Assembly: GCA_963788125.1 (NCBI GenBank)
Contig: CAWBFN010000002.1
Coordinates: 310,001 to 374,000 of the forward strand
DNA: 64,000 nucleotides
Source: Bog-473 sp963788125
Lineage (GTDB): Bacteria > Actinomycetota > Acidimicrobiia > Acidimicrobiales > RAAP-2
Reading direction: 5' to 3'
A program made the translations under genes and the position numbers. The notes beneath the pieces are model-generated. The model saw nothing but the letters and a program-made list of their open reading frames with translations. It ran no database searches and had not been told where the DNA came from. Of this stretch, positions 55,105 through 63,879 are shown piece after piece (the first letter of the stretch is position 1; each line of letters starts with the position of its first letter).

Positions 55105-56061
55105 ATGGTGACCACTCGCCAGCTCCTCGAGAAACGGCGTAGCTCCGGCTCGGTCGGCCGGGGCTACGCCGTGCTCCTGTGGGCCGCCGGCGGACTGTTC
55201 TTCGTCGTGGTGGCGGCAATCATCTGGGGGATCGTCAGTCAGTCGGCACAGGCGTGGGGCCACTTCGGCATCAGCTTCCTGTGGACGACGACCTGGGACC
55301 AGAACACCGACCAGCTGGGCGCCGCCGTCTTCATCATCGGCACGCTCACCGTGACCGCCATCGCCATGGTCATCGGCATCCCCATCGGACTGGCCGCCGC
55401 GGCCTTCCTGACCGAGATGTGTCCCCGGCGCATCGCCACCCCGCTGGGGATCGCCATCGACCTCATCGCCGCCGTGCCGAGCATCGTGGTCGGGCTCTGG
55501 GGCCTTTACGTGCTCCAGCCGATCTTCTTGCGAGACGTCGAGCCCTTCATGCAGAAGATCCCCGTGGTGAAGCTGGCCTTCAAGGGCGAGCCGCTGGGGG
55601 CGAGCCTCTTCCTGGCCGGGTTCGTCCTCTCCATCATGATCGTCCCCACCATGGTGGCTCTCACCCGGACAGCGCTGGCCGGCGTGTCCAACCTCGACCG
55701 TGAAGCTGCCTTCGCCCTCGGAGCGACCCCCTGGCAGGTGATCCGCAAGGTGGTGATCCCCGGCGCCAACTCGGGGATCATGGCGGCGGCCACCTTGGCT
55801 CTCGGCCGCGCCGTCGGCGAGACCATCGCCGTCACCCTGCTCATCGGGAACGGCACCACCCTCGGCCATCCGTTCTCGCTGCTCAACCCCGGCGGCGTGC
55901 TGGGCTCCATCATCGTGCTCACCTTCGGCGAGTCCCAACAGGGTTCGCTCTACCGCAGTGCCCTCATGGCGTTGGCCGTGATCCTGTTGGTCCTGACGCT
56001 GATCGTCAACCTGGGCGGACGATGGATCGTCCGCCGCAACCGGGAGTTCCGCCTGCCATGA
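55105..56061 (+). CDS. pstC: Phosphate ABC transporter permease PstC
   Basis: A 318-aa permease with six transmembrane helices and the inner-membrane coupling motif EAAFALGATPWQVIRKVVIPGA. N-terminal cytoplasmic basic segment, then the first helix. Forms the channel with PstA. Starts 22 bp after pstS and overlaps pstA by 4 nt. Confidence 0.95.
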   Translation: MVTTRQLLEKRRSSGSVGRGYAVLLWAAGGLFFVVVAAIIWGIVSQSAQAWGHFGISFLWTTTWDQNTDQLGAAVFIIGTLTVTAIAMVIGIPIGLAAAAFLTEMCPRRIATPLGIAIDLIAAVPSIVVGLWGLYVLQPIFLRDVEPFMQKIPVVKLAFKGEPLGASLFLAGFVLSIMIVPTMVALTRTALAGVSNLDREAAFALGATPWQVIRKVVIPGANSGIMAAATLALGRAVGETIAVTLLIGNGTTLGHPFSLLNPGGVLGSIIVLTFGESQQGSLYRSALMALAVILLVLTLIVNLGGRWIVRRNREFRLP

Positions 56062-56984
56062 GTACCGACGTCATCGACGCTCCGGCACCGTCGAGCAGGG
56101 ACGCCGACTTCCTGGCCCGCCGGGAGCTCATTCAGGCCTCGGCCCGGAACACCGTCAAGCGGCGTCGCATCACCGCGCTGGTGATCCGCATCCTCTTCGG
56201 TATCTGCGTCGTCCTGGTGCTCATTCCCCTGGTGGCCCTCGTCTACTACGTGTGCAAGCGGGGCATCGACGCGCTCTCGGTGGCCTTCTTCACCCAGACC
56301 CCGACCCCACCGGGGATCCCCGGCGGAGGTATTTCCAACTCCATCGTGGGCACGCTCATCATCTGCGGGTTGGCCGTGCTCATCGCCATCCCCGTCGGCC
56401 TCCTGGTGGCCCTGCTGCTGATTGAGCGCACGGGCCCGATCCCCACCGCCATCCGCTTCGGGGCCGACGTGCTCTCGGGCCTCCCCTCCATCCTCATCGG
56501 GCTTTTCGCCTACTCGGTGATCGTGGTCCACACCCACTACTCGGGATGGGCGGCCAGCATCGCGCTGGCCGTGCTCATGCTGCCGATCATGATCCGCGGC
56601 GACGAGGAGGCCATGCGGACGGTGCCCGGTGACCTCTGGGAGGCCGGCCTGGCCCTGGGCGCCCGCCAGTCCCGGGTGGTGCGCTCGGTGGTCGTCCGGG
56701 GCTCCATCCCCGGCCTGATCACGGCCAACCTCCTCGGTCTCGCCCGCGCCGTGGGCGAGACGGCTCCCCTGCTCTTCACCACCATCTTCACCACGACATT
56801 CACCCTCGACCCGAAGCAGCCGATGAGCGCCATCCCCTTCGTCATCTTCTACGACGGCACCTCGGCCTACAAGAACCTGCAGGAGGACGCCTGGGGGGCG
56901 GCCTTCGTCCTCATGGTCGGCGTCCTGATCCTCAGCATCATCGGCCGAACCGTCGCCGCCCGCCTGACCAGGAAATCTCGCTAA
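56058..56984 (+). CDS. pstA: Phosphate ABC transporter permease PstA
   Basis: A 308-aa six-helix permease. The coupling motif LWEAGLALGARQSRVVRSVVVRGSIPGL is visible, as is GLARAVGETAPLLFT. ATG at 56058 lies within the pstC stop (ATGA). A ~35-aa cytoplasmic N-terminus precedes the first helix. Confidence 0.95.
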   Translation: MSTDVIDAPAPSSRDADFLARRELIQASARNTVKRRRITALVIRILFGICVVLVLIPLVALVYYVCKRGIDALSVAFFTQTPTPPGIPGGGISNSIVGTLIICGLAVLIAIPVGLLVALLLIERTGPIPTAIRFGADVLSGLPSILIGLFAYSVIVVHTHYSGWAASIALAVLMLPIMIRGDEEAMRTVPGDLWEAGLALGARQSRVVRSVVVRGSIPGLITANLLGLARAVGETAPLLFTTIFTTTFTLDPKQPMSAIPFVIFYDGTSAYKNLQEDAWGAAFVLMVGVLILSIIGRTVAARLTRKSR

Positions 56985-57011
56985 TGTGCAGCAATCCACC
57001 AGGAGAGGGAA

Positions 57012-57869
57012 ATGTCTGATACGACGTCCGCAGTAGCCGCTCGGATCCAACAAGAGGTGCTGGCGCAGGGCGCCGGGGCGCCGGACCTGCTCGACAACCC
57101 GGCGGCGGTGACCCTCACCGACGTCGCCGTCGACTTCGGGGCCGTGCACGCCGTGCGCCGGGTGACGTTCCCGTTGGCGGCCAACCACGTCACCGCGCTG
57201 GTCGGGCCGTCGGGCTGTGGCAAGACCACCGTGCTGCGTGCCATCAACCGCATGCACGACCGGTCGGGCGGCAAGGTGACGGGGTCGATCCGCCTGGGCG
57301 ACCAGGAGATCTACGGGCGCGACGCGCAGCCTGAGGTGCTCCGCAGCCGCATCGGCATGGTCTTCCAGCGGCCAAACCCGTTCCCCACCATGAGCATCCT
57401 CGACAACGTCACCTCCGGCCTACGCTTCAACGGCATCCGCAACAAGACGGTCCTCAAGGAGGCGGCGGAGTCGGCGCTGCAGTCCGCCGCGCTGTGGGAC
57501 ACGGTCAAGGACCGCCTGGACCAGCCGGCAGTGCGGCTCTCGGGTGGACAGCAGCAGCGACTGTGCATCGCCCGGGCCCTGGCAGTGGAGCCCGAGGTCC
57601 TGCTCATGGACGAGCCCTGCTCGGCACTCGACCCCATCTCCACCTCGGCCATAGAGGAGACCATCGTCGAGCTGGCCTCCGAGGTGACCATCGCCTTGGT
57701 CACCCACAACATGTTCCAGGCCACCCGCTGCGCCGACCTCACCGCGGTCTTCCTGCTCGACAACGACGACCACATCGGCGAACTGGTCGAGTACGGGGCC
57801 ACCCAGCAGATCTTCTCGGCACCGTCGGACCCACGCACCGAGCAGTACGTCACCGGGCAGGTCAGCTGA
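57012..57869 (+). CDS. pstB: Phosphate ABC transporter ATP-binding protein PstB
   Basis: A 285-aa ABC ATPase that drives phosphate import. Walker A GPSGCGKTTV, Q-loop VFQRPNPFPT, signature LSGGQQQRLCIARAL, Walker B VLLMDEPCSALDP, and switch His in VTHNMFQA. 27 bp after pstA with AGGAGAGGG before the ATG. No phoU follows, unlike many pst operons. Confidence 0.95.
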   Translation: MSDTTSAVAARIQQEVLAQGAGAPDLLDNPAAVTLTDVAVDFGAVHAVRRVTFPLAANHVTALVGPSGCGKTTVLRAINRMHDRSGGKVTGSIRLGDQEIYGRDAQPEVLRSRIGMVFQRPNPFPTMSILDNVTSGLRFNGIRNKTVLKEAAESALQSAALWDTVKDRLDQPAVRLSGGQQQRLCIARALAVEPEVLLMDEPCSALDPISTSAIEETIVELASEVTIALVTHNMFQATRCADLTAVFLLDNDDHIGELVEYGATQQIFSAPSDPRTEQYVTGQVS

Positions 57870-57933
57870 GAGAGCGGAGGGACAGCGGGGGCAGCAGACT
57901 GGGAGTTATTCGCCCTATCCCTAGTGTACAAGT

Positions 57934-57956
57934 GGGAATAGAGCAACTATATTCCC
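57934..57956. promoter_or_regulatory. Inverted repeat GGGAATA-N9-TATTCCC
   Basis: Perfect 7-bp arms with a 9-bp spacer, 65 bp after pstB and 50 bp before the pst-like promoter at 58006. Could be a terminator stem for the pst transcript or an operator; no U-tract follows. Confidence 0.4.
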
Positions 57957-58005
57957 GGCCGGCGAGCACGCGTGCGGCTACAACGAGGGTTGAACGTTCA
58001 TGCTG

Positions 58006-58070
58006 ACGACACCGCAAGTTTGCCGTTTGGACAACAAGAGTTCAGTTTCGCCGGGTAGGAATACCCCGAC
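58006..58070 (+). promoter_or_regulatory. pst-like promoter of secreted repeat protein
   Basis: Aligns without gaps to 53628-53692 with 44 of 65 identical bases by my count. Shared blocks: ACGACACC, AAGTTTGCC, GTTCAG, TAGGAAT and CCGAC, all at equal spacing. The downstream leader also shares CTACGAGAGGAGCAG (58103-58117; 53738-53752). Suggests co-regulation with pstSCAB. Confidence 0.65.
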
Positions 58071-58121
58071 AGAAGAAAGGCGACCTGGTCCGTTCCAGGT
58101 ACCTACGAGAGGAGCAGTTTC

Positions 58122-59135
58122 GTGTCCCACGATCTCACCGGCAGGGTGGTCACCGCGCCACCGGTCCGAGCAAACCGGCAGATCCGGCGCAGCCGCCGCC
58201 GTTGGCTGCCTTCTGCGATTCTGGCCGGAGCGCTCGGCGTCGCCGCGCCCTTGACGATGATGACAACGTCGGCCGGGGCGGCGGGCCCACTGCCTACCGT
58301 CGGATACACCCTGGTCACCTCGCAGGGTGGCACGTTCAACTTCGGCGCCGCCCCGGTGGACGGCGGACCGCTGGGCGTGGCGGACGCAGCGACCGTGGGC
58401 ATCGCACCCACGCCGGACGGCAACGGCTACTGGGTGGCCACGGCCAACGGCGGCGTGTTCACCTTCGGTGACGCGCAGTTCTACGGTTCGGCGGGGAGCC
58501 TCAAGCTCAGCGCGCCGATCGTCGGCATCGTGGCGACCGCCGACGGCAAGGGCTACTACCTGGTGTCGTCCAACGGCGGCGTGTTCACCTTCGGTGACGC
58601 GGCGTTCTACGGTTCGCTGGGTGGCATCACGCTGGCGGGACCGATCGTCGGGATCTCGCTGACCGCTGACGGCAAGGGCTACTACCTCGTCGGTTCCGAC
58701 GGCGGGGTGTTCACCTTCGGTGACGCGGTCTTCGCCGGCACCCTCGAGTCGACCTTCGGCGGGCCCTCGCCCGACGGCGCCGCCATCGGCATCGCCGCCG
58801 ACCCGGTTGGACCCGGCTACCTGATCGCCACCGCCGGGGGAGCCGTCGTGGCCTACGGCGGCGCTCCGTTCTACGGATCGCCCACCCTCAACGGCGTCAC
58901 CCCGGTGCAGCCGGTCGTGGGCATCGCCTACACGGCCGACGGCACGGGCTACTACCTCGCCGCGGCCGACGGCGGCATCTTCAACTTCAACGCCACGAAG
59001 ACCGTCGGCACGGGGACGTCGGCCACGACGGCCACGACCGGGACCGCCAACTTCTACGGTTCGGTCCCACAGGTGATCGGCACATCGGGGATCGCCGTTC
59101 CCACCACGGTGGTCGGCATCGCGCTCACCCACTGA
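58122..59135 (+). CDS. Secreted propeller-like repeat protein
   Basis: A 337-aa exported protein: long basic N-terminus, hydrophobic core and AGAAGP cleavage region. The body is made of about seven ~38-aa repeats of the type GYYLVSSNGGVFTFGDAAFYGSLGG (shown in part: GGVFTFGDA, then FYGS). Such repeats are common in secreted Acidimicrobiia proteins. Probably a beta-propeller or solenoid. GTG at 58122 uses a GAGAGGAGCAG site identical to that of pstS. The function is unknown; the promoter suggests induction with phosphate uptake. Confidence 0.82.
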   Translation: MSHDLTGRVVTAPPVRANRQIRRSRRRWLPSAILAGALGVAAPLTMMTTSAGAAGPLPTVGYTLVTSQGGTFNFGAAPVDGGPLGVADAATVGIAPTPDGNGYWVATANGGVFTFGDAQFYGSAGSLKLSAPIVGIVATADGKGYYLVSSNGGVFTFGDAAFYGSLGGITLAGPIVGISLTADGKGYYLVGSDGGVFTFGDAVFAGTLESTFGGPSPDGAAIGIAADPVGPGYLIATAGGAVVAYGGAPFYGSPTLNGVTPVQPVVGIAYTADGTGYYLAAADGGIFNFNATKTVGTGTSATTATTGTANFYGSVPQVIGTSGIAVPTTVVGIALTH

Positions 59136-59174
59136 GGGTCGACTGCCCGTCGCGGCAGTACCGCACTGTGACAT

Positions 59175-59205
59175 GACCAAGGCCCCCCGTCGGGGGGCCT
59201 TGGTC
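59175..59205. terminator. Strong bidirectional terminator hairpin
   Basis: Perfect 14-bp stem GACCAAGGCCCCCC / GGGGGGCCTTGGTC with a 3-nt loop, between the convergent secreted-repeat gene and the transglutaminase gene. No long T-run, but the stem is very stable. Confidence 0.85.
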
Positions 59206-59214
59206 TGTTCCCGC

Positions 59215-60888
59215 TTACTCAGCCGGCCCGCTTTCGTGGCGTTCGAGGGAGCGCCGGCGGCGGCCGCGGTGCGGCCGGTTGGTGGCCACGATCGTCGAGG
59301 CCAGAGCCCGGGCCTGATCGGCCTGCATCGGCGAGCACGGGCGGGACGTATAACAGGCCAGCTCCACCAGCTCGGCCAGGTGGGCCACGGCGTCGGCCTC
59401 GACCGGCTCGGACGACGAGCCTTCGACGGCGCTGATCCGGTCGGCGTACTCACCGGGCGTCTCCCCCGCCTGACGGGAGAGGCCCCGGTGCCGCAACGCC
59501 AGCAGGGCGTGCTCCCAGGCGCGCACCACCCGCTGATCGGGGTCCAGCCGTGCCTCGGCGGCCGTTCGGCGGTGCCGCAGCGCCCACAGGAGTAGGGCCA
59601 GCACCACCAGTGCGACAACGACCGCCAGCACGAGGACCCAGAGGTTCAGTCCGTGGTGGCCGGGGGCCGTCTGGTGGCGACGCGAGCCGTGCCGATGGGT
59701 GGCGGGCGGGGTCACCGGATGCGAGCCCGACGAAGCGGACGTGGTGGGGGTGACCTCGTGTGTCGGCGCGGTGGTGGTCGGCGTCGTGGTCGGTGTGGTG
59801 GTGGTGGTCGTTGCCGTGGGGCCGAGCACGCCCGACGGCACGGGCGCGGAGGCGGCGGGGGGGGTGGGCTCGACCGAGACCCACCCGGCATCTGGTCCCA
59901 GGTAGACCTGGGGCCAGACGTGGGCGTCCGCCCCGGTCACGGTGTAGGTGTCGCCGGGCCCGGGCTGGCCCGCGGTGAAGCCGACGGCCAGGCGGGTCGG
60001 GATGCCGAGGGAACGGGCCAGCACGGCGTAGGCCCCGGCGAACTGCTCGCAGAAGCCGGCCTTGGTGACCGTGAGGAACTGGACCAGGGGGTTGGTGCCG
60101 CTGGTGGCCGGCGGCGACAGCGTGTAGCGGAACCGTCCGGACCGGAACCAGTCGACCAGGGCCTGCGCTTCGGCGCCCGGGGTGGTTGCACCGTCGACCG
60201 CCTGATGGGCCAGTTGGGCGACGATGGCCGGTTGCGTGGGCAGGGAGAGGTAGGGCACGAGGCGGGGGTCGCTCGACGCCAGCTGCGCCCCGGCGGGCGG
60301 AACGGCCGAACTGAGCCCCGCCGTGACGGTGTAGGTCGTGCCCGGGCCACTGGGGACGTCGGCCAGGACCCCTTCCTGTTCGACGGCCTCCGCTCCCGCC
60401 AGCCCGTGCACCGCAAGGGCGTCCGGGGGGGCGGGGAGAAGTCGGCTGACGAAATCGGTGATCGCCAGCTGTGCGCTGAAGGTCGAGACCGGGGAGGGTG
60501 ACGGCAGGACTCCGGGGCCGAGAGAGGCCGCGGCCGCCCCCGTGGTCCCGCTCAGTGCCGCGCTGGCGCCGGTCGTCGGGACCCATTCGAAGCCGGTGAA
60601 GGTGGACAGCGTGCCAACTTGCCAGTAGGTCGTGACCGGGCTCTTGGCGCGGAAGATCACCTCCTTGGACTTCGACACCTCGACGGCCCGAAGGTTGTCG
60701 ACCAGCGCGATGCCCGTCAAGAGGTCTCCCGCCGCCCCCCGGCTCGAGAGCGTCGTGCCCGTCCGCGGGGCGGGCGGGGGCACACGGAAGACCGTCAGCC
60801 GCATGCCCGAGAGCCCCGCTCCCGCCACGATCACGACCAGGGCTACCACGGCCAGGCTGGCTATCGCCCCCGAGAGCGGCCGGAGCAC
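59215..60888 (-). CDS. Transglutaminase-domain protein (TgpA C-terminal part)
   Basis: Encodes the C-terminal part of a TgpA-like membrane transglutaminase/protease. From the possible GTG at 60888 it has a first helix (LSGAIASLAVVALVVIVAG), an extracytoplasmic domain, and a transglutaminase core with catalytic Cys in GFCEQFAGAYAVLARSLG and His in GADAHVWPQVYLG. A Thr-rich linker, a second helix (LWVLVLAVVVALVVLALLLW) and a DUF4129-like tail follow. The N-terminal helices of the family are in the overlapping frame upstream, so this is one frame of a split or frameshifted gene. Part of a MoxR-DUF58-TgpA cluster. Confidence 0.82.
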   Translation of the reverse strand: MLRPLSGAIASLAVVALVVIVAGAGLSGMRLTVFRVPPPAPRTGTTLSSRGAAGDLLTGIALVDNLRAVEVSKSKEVIFRAKSPVTTYWQVGTLSTFTGFEWVPTTGASAALSGTTGAAAASLGPGVLPSPSPVSTFSAQLAITDFVSRLLPAPPDALAVHGLAGAEAVEQEGVLADVPSGPGTTYTVTAGLSSAVPPAGAQLASSDPRLVPYLSLPTQPAIVAQLAHQAVDGATTPGAEAQALVDWFRSGRFRYTLSPPATSGTNPLVQFLTVTKAGFCEQFAGAYAVLARSLGIPTRLAVGFTAGQPGPGDTYTVTGADAHVWPQVYLGPDAGWVSVEPTPPAASAPVPSGVLGPTATTTTTTPTTTPTTTAPTHEVTPTTSASSGSHPVTPPATHRHGSRRHQTAPGHHGLNLWVLVLAVVVALVVLALLLWALRHRRTAAEARLDPDQRVVRAWEHALLALRHRGLSRQAGETPGEYADRISAVEGSSSEPVEADAVAHLAELVELACYTSRPCSPMQADQARALASTIVATNRPHRGRRRRSLERHESGPAE

Positions 60889-61601
60889 GGCGGTCGAGGG
60901 GCGGGGGCCGTCACCGGGGATGCCGTCACCGGAGTTGCCGTCACCGGAGTTGCCGCCCGGTCGGCCAGGGCCAAGAAGACCACGACGCCGAGAAAGTAGG
61001 AGACGAGGGCGGCGACCCGTTCCTGCTCCCCGCTCACCAGGGTGGTGTAGACGAAGATGGCCAGGGACGGAGCCATGCAGGGCGCCAGGGCCCGGCGGAC
61101 GGACGGCGTCGTGCCCGATACAGCGGAGGGCCCGTACGGCCCGCGCGCCCAGGTTCCGCGGGTGAGGGCGGCCCCGGCGGCGCCGATAGCGGCGACGACG
61201 AGGACCACCCCGTTGCGCAGCGGCAGCGGGGTCCCGTCGTCGGCCAACGCCCGGTGCGCAGCACTCAGCTGGCTCCAGATCACCCTCAGATGGAGGAAGT
61301 GCGATCCCGGATCGAACAGGGAGGGATCGACCAGCACGAGCAGGCCGCACACCGAGGCCAGCCACCCCAGCGCGACAGCCGGGAGCGGGGCGGCCCCCAG
61401 GCGCACCACCAACGCCGTCACCGCGTCGGCCAGCACGATGGCCACCAAAATGGGCAACAGGACACGGCCGCCCATCGGGTGGAGCACCAGCCGGCTGAGC
61501 GGGATGGCCGCCGAGGCCGACAGGATCAGCGGGGCCAGGCTCACCAGACCGATCGGGCGGACCCGGGCCGGCCGGCTCGGGCCGGCCGGGTCGGGGGTCA
61601 T
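60861..61601 (-). CDS. TgpA-like N-terminal membrane region
   Basis: A 246-aa polytopic membrane protein with 5-6 helices, equal to the N-terminal region of TgpA-like proteins. Starts ATG at 61601 overlapping the DUF58 stop (ATGA). Its frame ends at 60861 in a Pro-rich tail, while the frame with the transglutaminase core is already open over the same bases. The crossover lies in or next to a 15-bp tandem repeat (60907-60951). Either a split gene or a frameshift. Confidence 0.75.
   Translation of the reverse strand: MTPDPAGPSRPARVRPIGLVSLAPLILSASAAIPLSRLVLHPMGGRVLLPILVAIVLADAVTALVVRLGAAPLPAVALGWLASVCGLLVLVDPSLFDPGSHFLHLRVIWSQLSAAHRALADDGTPLPLRNGVVLVVAAIGAAGAALTRGTWARGPYGPSAVSGTTPSVRRALAPCMAPSLAIFVYTTLVSGEQERVAALVSYFLGVVVFLALADRAATPVTATPVTASPVTAPAPRPPCSGRSRGR
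60907..60951 (-). repeat. Three 15-bp tandem repeats at TgpA frame junction
   Basis: Three adjacent copies of GCCGTCACCGGAGTT (first copy diverged at the end). The unit is a multiple of three, so copy-number change alone does not shift frame. Confidence 0.85.
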
Positions 61602-62764
61602 GGGGCGATCACCAGGTGGGCGGACCCGGGCGACCCGGACATGTCGGCGGCCCCCCGGGCGGTGGTGATCACCAGGGGCCGTCCGCTCGTCACGTGGAGC
61701 GGCACGGTCTCCGGGTGGCGTGGGACAGTGGTGGCACCGCGCCGGTGCCAACGCGGGCGCCGTTCCGGCGGCGGGGTGGGCTCCATGGCGGCGATGGCCC
61801 GCAACAGCGCCGTCTCTCCGAGCGGTCCGGGGCCGACGGCGATCCGCTCCCCCGAGGTCGCCGACAGCTCGACCACCGATCCCCGGGCCAGCACGGCCAT
61901 CCCCACCCCGGCCGCCGTGGACAGCACGCGCTCGCAGCCCGCCGGCCCGTTCGTCGCCCGCAGGTCGGCCACCACGTGGACCCTGTTCGGTCCCGAGTCC
62001 TCGAAGTCGCGCACCATGAGGTCACCGGTGCGGGCCAGCGCCGGCCAGTACAGGAGCCGGAGCCGATCCCCGGGCACGTAGGAGCGGATGCCCGAGAAGT
62101 CACCCAGGCTGGCACCCTTGGTGGGCGAGACCACCGACGCGGGTTGGCTGTCCTCCGTGCTCTCGACTCCCCGGAGCAGCTCTTCGCCCAGCTCGACGGG
62201 GGTGGGGACGGGGTGCACGGTGATCGTCGCACTGGGCCCGATCGCCACCAGCTGCGCCACGAGGGCGAAGGAGTCGAAGCACCACAACCGCAGGCCACCC
62301 ACGGCGTAGATGCCACGGGCGGCCGTAGGGACCGGAAAGTCGATCCGCGTGCCCCCGCCGCCCTCGGGATGCGGCACCGGCACGGCCGACGACGGACCGG
62401 GGCGCGCCCGCGGCTCGGGCTCGCCCCGCGAGCTGCGCGAGACCCGCGTCCAGCAGTGCTGCGGATCCTCGAGCCACAACGGTACGGCGCTGGTGGCCGC
62501 GGAGTCCAAGGTGACACGCAGGGTGGCCCGGCTGCCCACTTCGGCATCGATAGAGGACAGCGCGGCCGTGACATGCCAGCGGCCCCGCGCCAGGGCCGCC
62601 CGGTGCGCGCTCTGCACGAGGCCGGCCGCCACCAACGTGAGTAGCGCGAGGGAGAGCAGCACCAGCTCTTCGGCGCCGAGGAGCAGGCCGGCGACGGCGC
62701 TGAGCGGCACGATGCCGAGCGCGACGACGCCGCGCGTGGTCAGTGTGGTTCGGCGTCGCGCCAT
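61598..62764 (-). CDS. DUF58 domain protein
   Basis: A 388-aa protein with two N-terminal membrane helices and a DUF58 domain marked by SGIRSYVPGDRLRLLYWPALARTGDLMVRDFE (core SYVPGDRLR). DUF58 proteins are VWA-related and accompany MoxR ATPases. They are thought to act in assembly or quality control of cell-envelope complexes. 12 bp from the MoxR gene, and overlaps the next gene by 4 nt. Confidence 0.9.
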   Translation of the reverse strand: MARRRTTLTTRGVVALGIVPLSAVAGLLLGAEELVLLSLALLTLVAAGLVQSAHRAALARGRWHVTAALSSIDAEVGSRATLRVTLDSAATSAVPLWLEDPQHCWTRVSRSSRGEPEPRARPGPSSAVPVPHPEGGGGTRIDFPVPTAARGIYAVGGLRLWCFDSFALVAQLVAIGPSATITVHPVPTPVELGEELLRGVESTEDSQPASVVSPTKGASLGDFSGIRSYVPGDRLRLLYWPALARTGDLMVRDFEDSGPNRVHVVADLRATNGPAGCERVLSTAAGVGMAVLARGSVVELSATSGERIAVGPGPLGETALLRAIAAMEPTPPPERRPRWHRRGATTVPRHPETVPLHVTSGRPLVITTARGAADMSGSPGSAHLVIAP

Positions 62765-62776
62765 CCGCTTCGTGAG

Positions 62777-63778
62777 TTACCCGGCGGCCACCGCCGCGCG
62801 GTTCGGCGCGCGGACCGGCACCGGGACGCGGGCCAGGAGCTCGGCGACCAGCGCGGGGGACGAGTAGCCCCCGAGCTCCGCCGCCGGGGTGACGGCCAGG
62901 CGGTGGGCGAGCACGACGGTGGCGACGGCCTTGACGTCGTCCGGGAGGAGATAGTCGCGGCCGGCGGTCACGGCGAACCCGCTGGCCGTGCGCAGCAGGG
63001 CGAGACCGGCGCGGGGCGAGGCGCCGAAGAGCAGGCTCGGGTGGTTGCGGGTGGCCTCCACCAGGTCGAGCACGTACGACCGCAGCTCGGGCGCGACGTG
63101 CATCTGGTCCACCATCTCGGCCAAGGTGGCGAGCATGGGGGCACCCCCGATCACCCGCAGATCCTCGGGACGGGGCCGGGCCGCGCTCGTGGCCAGCAGC
63201 CGTTCCTCGGCCTGGCGGCTCGGGTAGCCGATGCTGGTGCGGAGCAGGAAGCGGTCGCGCTGGCTGAAGGGAAGGGGGTAGGTGCCCGCCGAGTCGTAGG
63301 GGTTCTGGGTGGCGATGACCATGAAGGGCCGGGGCAGCGGGTGGGTGACCCCGTCCACGCTCACCTGCCCCTCCTCCATGGCCTCGAGCAGCGCTGACTG
63401 GGCCTTGGGCGAGGCCCGGTTCAACTCGTCGGCCAGCAGGATGTTGGTGAAGATCGGGCCGGGGTGGAAGACCGGCTTCATCCGCTCGCGGTCGAGCACC
63501 ATGGCCCCGATCAGATCGGAGGGCAGCAGGTCGGCGGTGAACTGGACCCGGCGGCAGTGCAGGCCCAGCGTCTGGGCCAACGCCTTGGCCAGGGTGGTCT
63601 TGCCCACCCCGGGCAGGTCCTCAATGAGGAGATGCCCCCCGGCGGCCAGGCAGGCCACCGCCAGGCGCACCACCTCGCGCTTGCCGTAGAGCACGGAGCC
63701 CACGTTGGCCGCCACCTCTTGGAGCTGGCGGGAGAGATCCGCGGCAATGACGGTTGGCCCGTCACCAGCGGTAGTCAC
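62777..63778 (-). CDS. MoxR-family AAA+ ATPase
   Basis: A 333-aa AAA+ ATPase. Walker A DLPGVGKTTLAKAL near residue 55, Walker B ILLADELNRASPKAQSALLEAMEE, sensor 1 FMVIATQNPYDSAGTYPLPFSQRDRF. GTG start at 63778. MoxR proteins act as chaperone-like ATPases on partner VWA/DUF58 proteins. First of the MoxR-DUF58-TgpA set. Confidence 0.94.
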   Translation of the reverse strand: MTTAGDGPTVIAADLSRQLQEVAANVGSVLYGKREVVRLAVACLAAGGHLLIEDLPGVGKTTLAKALAQTLGLHCRRVQFTADLLPSDLIGAMVLDRERMKPVFHPGPIFTNILLADELNRASPKAQSALLEAMEEGQVSVDGVTHPLPRPFMVIATQNPYDSAGTYPLPFSQRDRFLLRTSIGYPSRQAEERLLATSAARPRPEDLRVIGGAPMLATLAEMVDQMHVAPELRSYVLDLVEATRNHPSLLFGASPRAGLALLRTASGFAVTAGRDYLLPDDVKAVATVVLAHRLAVTPAAELGGYSSPALVAELLARVPVPVRAPNRAAVAAG

Positions 63779-63879
63779 CGCCCTATCCTAGATGCCCCCA
63801 CTACGACAGAAAAAGGCGCCACCCGTTCTGGTGACGGCCAGGTGAACCCGGGCCAGAACCGTCACCCTAGGCTGCTCCC

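Noticed and set aside
53677..55938. 753-aa minus-strand frame opposite pstS and pstC
   Set aside because: Antisense to secure pst genes, low-complexity Gly/Arg/His-rich product, no start signals.
57978..59618. 546-aa minus-strand frame opposite the secreted repeat gene
   Set aside because: Its repeated sequence only mirrors the repeats of the real gene on the plus strand, and it crosses the strong terminator.
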